DNA of 5,375 nucleotides from an uncultured Gammaproteobacteria bacterium (GTDB lineage Bacteria > Pseudomonadota > Gammaproteobacteria > GCA-001735895): NCBI GenBank assembly GCA_937980285.1, contig CALJQI010000337.1:1-5375 (forward strand). Reading direction: 5' to 3'. Shown one piece after another: positions 4,937 to 5,375 of the stretch. Position 1 is the stretch's first letter. Each line of letters opens with the position of its first letter. A model generated the notes under the pieces. The model ran no database searches. It was not told the origin of the DNA and worked only from the letters and a program-made list of their open reading frames with translations. The translations under genes and the position numbers were made by a program.

Positions 4937-5287
4937 CTAGAGCTCGATGCCGACGCGGCCGAGGATGGTAACCATCAGCCAGTAACAGGCGATGGTGATC
5001 AGAACCGACAGCCCCATGCTCAGATAAAAATTCAAACCCTGCTTCAGCAGCAGCGGCAGGCTGATAAACAGCGCCAGAGACGGCAGTACCAGCCAGAATA
5101 TACCGGAGGCGAGCGACGCGACCTTGTCGACGTCGCGGGTATCGACATATAACCAGATCATCGCCAGTACCGAGACCAGCGGTACCGAGGCCAGTACCGC
5201 CGCGACCAGTGAACTGCGCTTCGAAATTTCAGCGATGGCGACGATCAGTAACGCCGAGATCGAAACTTTTACTATGTAATAAACCAT
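4937..5287 (-). CDS. DUF3147 family membrane protein
   Basis: A 116-aa integral membrane protein of the DUF3147 family. Recognisable blocks are KVSISALLIVAIAEISKRSS (residues 7-26), LASVPLVSVLAMIWLYVDT (32-50) and SGIFWLVLPSLALFISLPLL (61-80). A last helix follows at about 90-109, giving four helices within the usual family length. A polar loop, DTRDVDKVAS (49-58), joins helices two and three. The family is common in Proteobacteria; no function is established that I know of. The start is ATG at 5287, 26 bases after the stop of the previous gene, with only a weak GAACGCGG upstream. The short gap suggests co-transcription with that gene. Downstream, 140 bases separate it from the lipoprotein gene. 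Confidence 0.9.
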   Translation of the reverse strand: MVYYIVKVSISALLIVAIAEISKRSSLVAAVLASVPLVSVLAMIWLYVDTRDVDKVASLASGIFWLVLPSLALFISLPLLLKQGLNFYLSMGLSVLITIACYWLMVTILGRVGIEL

Positions 5288-5313
5288 AAAGTTAACCGCG
5301 TTCTGACATCTTT

Positions 5314-5375
5314 TCAGGGCATGGTGACAAAATGTCCCAGGTGTTCACGAATCTGATTGACGATCTGCTCGAGCT
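5314..5375 (-). CDS. C-terminal end of an unidentified gene (cut by window edge)
   Basis: One minus-strand frame stays open from the window edge through 19 codons to TGA at 5316-5314. The residues are LEQIVNQIREHLGHFVTMP. The amphipathic helix-like stretch (EQIVNQIREHL) reads like a true protein terminus. The distance to the DUF3147 start (26 bases) is typical of genes in one operon. The other minus-strand frames over these bases were not preferred because they lack this helix-like character and joining distance. The fragment is too short to identify. Confidence 0.5.
   Translation of the reverse strand, partial: LEQIVNQIREHLGHFVTMP

Overview
The window reads as chromosomal DNA from a GC-rich gammaproteobacterium. 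The strongest pointer is the order lptM (yifL/lppL) - lysA - dapF, a typical gammaproteobacterial neighbourhood. The surrounding conserved small proteins (DUF3147, DUF2784, DUF1304, DUF3830 and DUF402 families) also fit an environmental proteobacterium. No genus can be named from the sequence. Every gene I can support lies on the minus strand, so transcription runs from high to low coordinates. I see no tRNA, rRNA, CRISPR array, insertion sequence or prophage gene.

Upstream part (5375 to about 3970): the last 19 codons of an unidentified gene, then a DUF3147 four-helix membrane protein, a small lipoprotein with two extra cysteines, and a DUF2784 membrane protein. These are separated by gaps of 118-140 bases. 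Two of the gaps hold marginal small ORFs, and one holds a weak -10-like site.

Downstream part (3848 to 1): a very compact run of eight genes. It begins with an unrecognised 103-aa three-helix membrane protein, which overlaps a DUF1304 membrane protein through GTGA. After a 46-base gap come a DUF3830 (cyclophilin-like fold) protein, a DUF402/FomD-like predicted nucleotide phosphohydrolase, a LysE/RhtB-type amino-acid exporter, the lipoprotein LptM, diaminopimelate decarboxylase LysA, and the start of diaminopimelate epimerase DapF. The seven junctions are three 4-base overlaps, two 1-base gaps, one 6-base gap and the 46-base gap, so co-transcription and translational coupling are likely.

Functionally, DapF and LysA are the last two steps of lysine synthesis by the diaminopimelate route; DapF also supplies meso-DAP for peptidoglycan. 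The LysE-type exporter two genes upstream of lysA could act as a relief valve for lysine or a related amino acid. LptM assists assembly of the LptDE lipopolysaccharide translocon, so the operon end mixes amino-acid supply with envelope building. Three genes (lysA, the DUF402 gene and the DUF2784 gene) appear to start with TTG. The window looks like ordinary housekeeping chromosome with a cluster of poorly characterised small membrane proteins; I found no convincing evidence of a new defence or mobile system.
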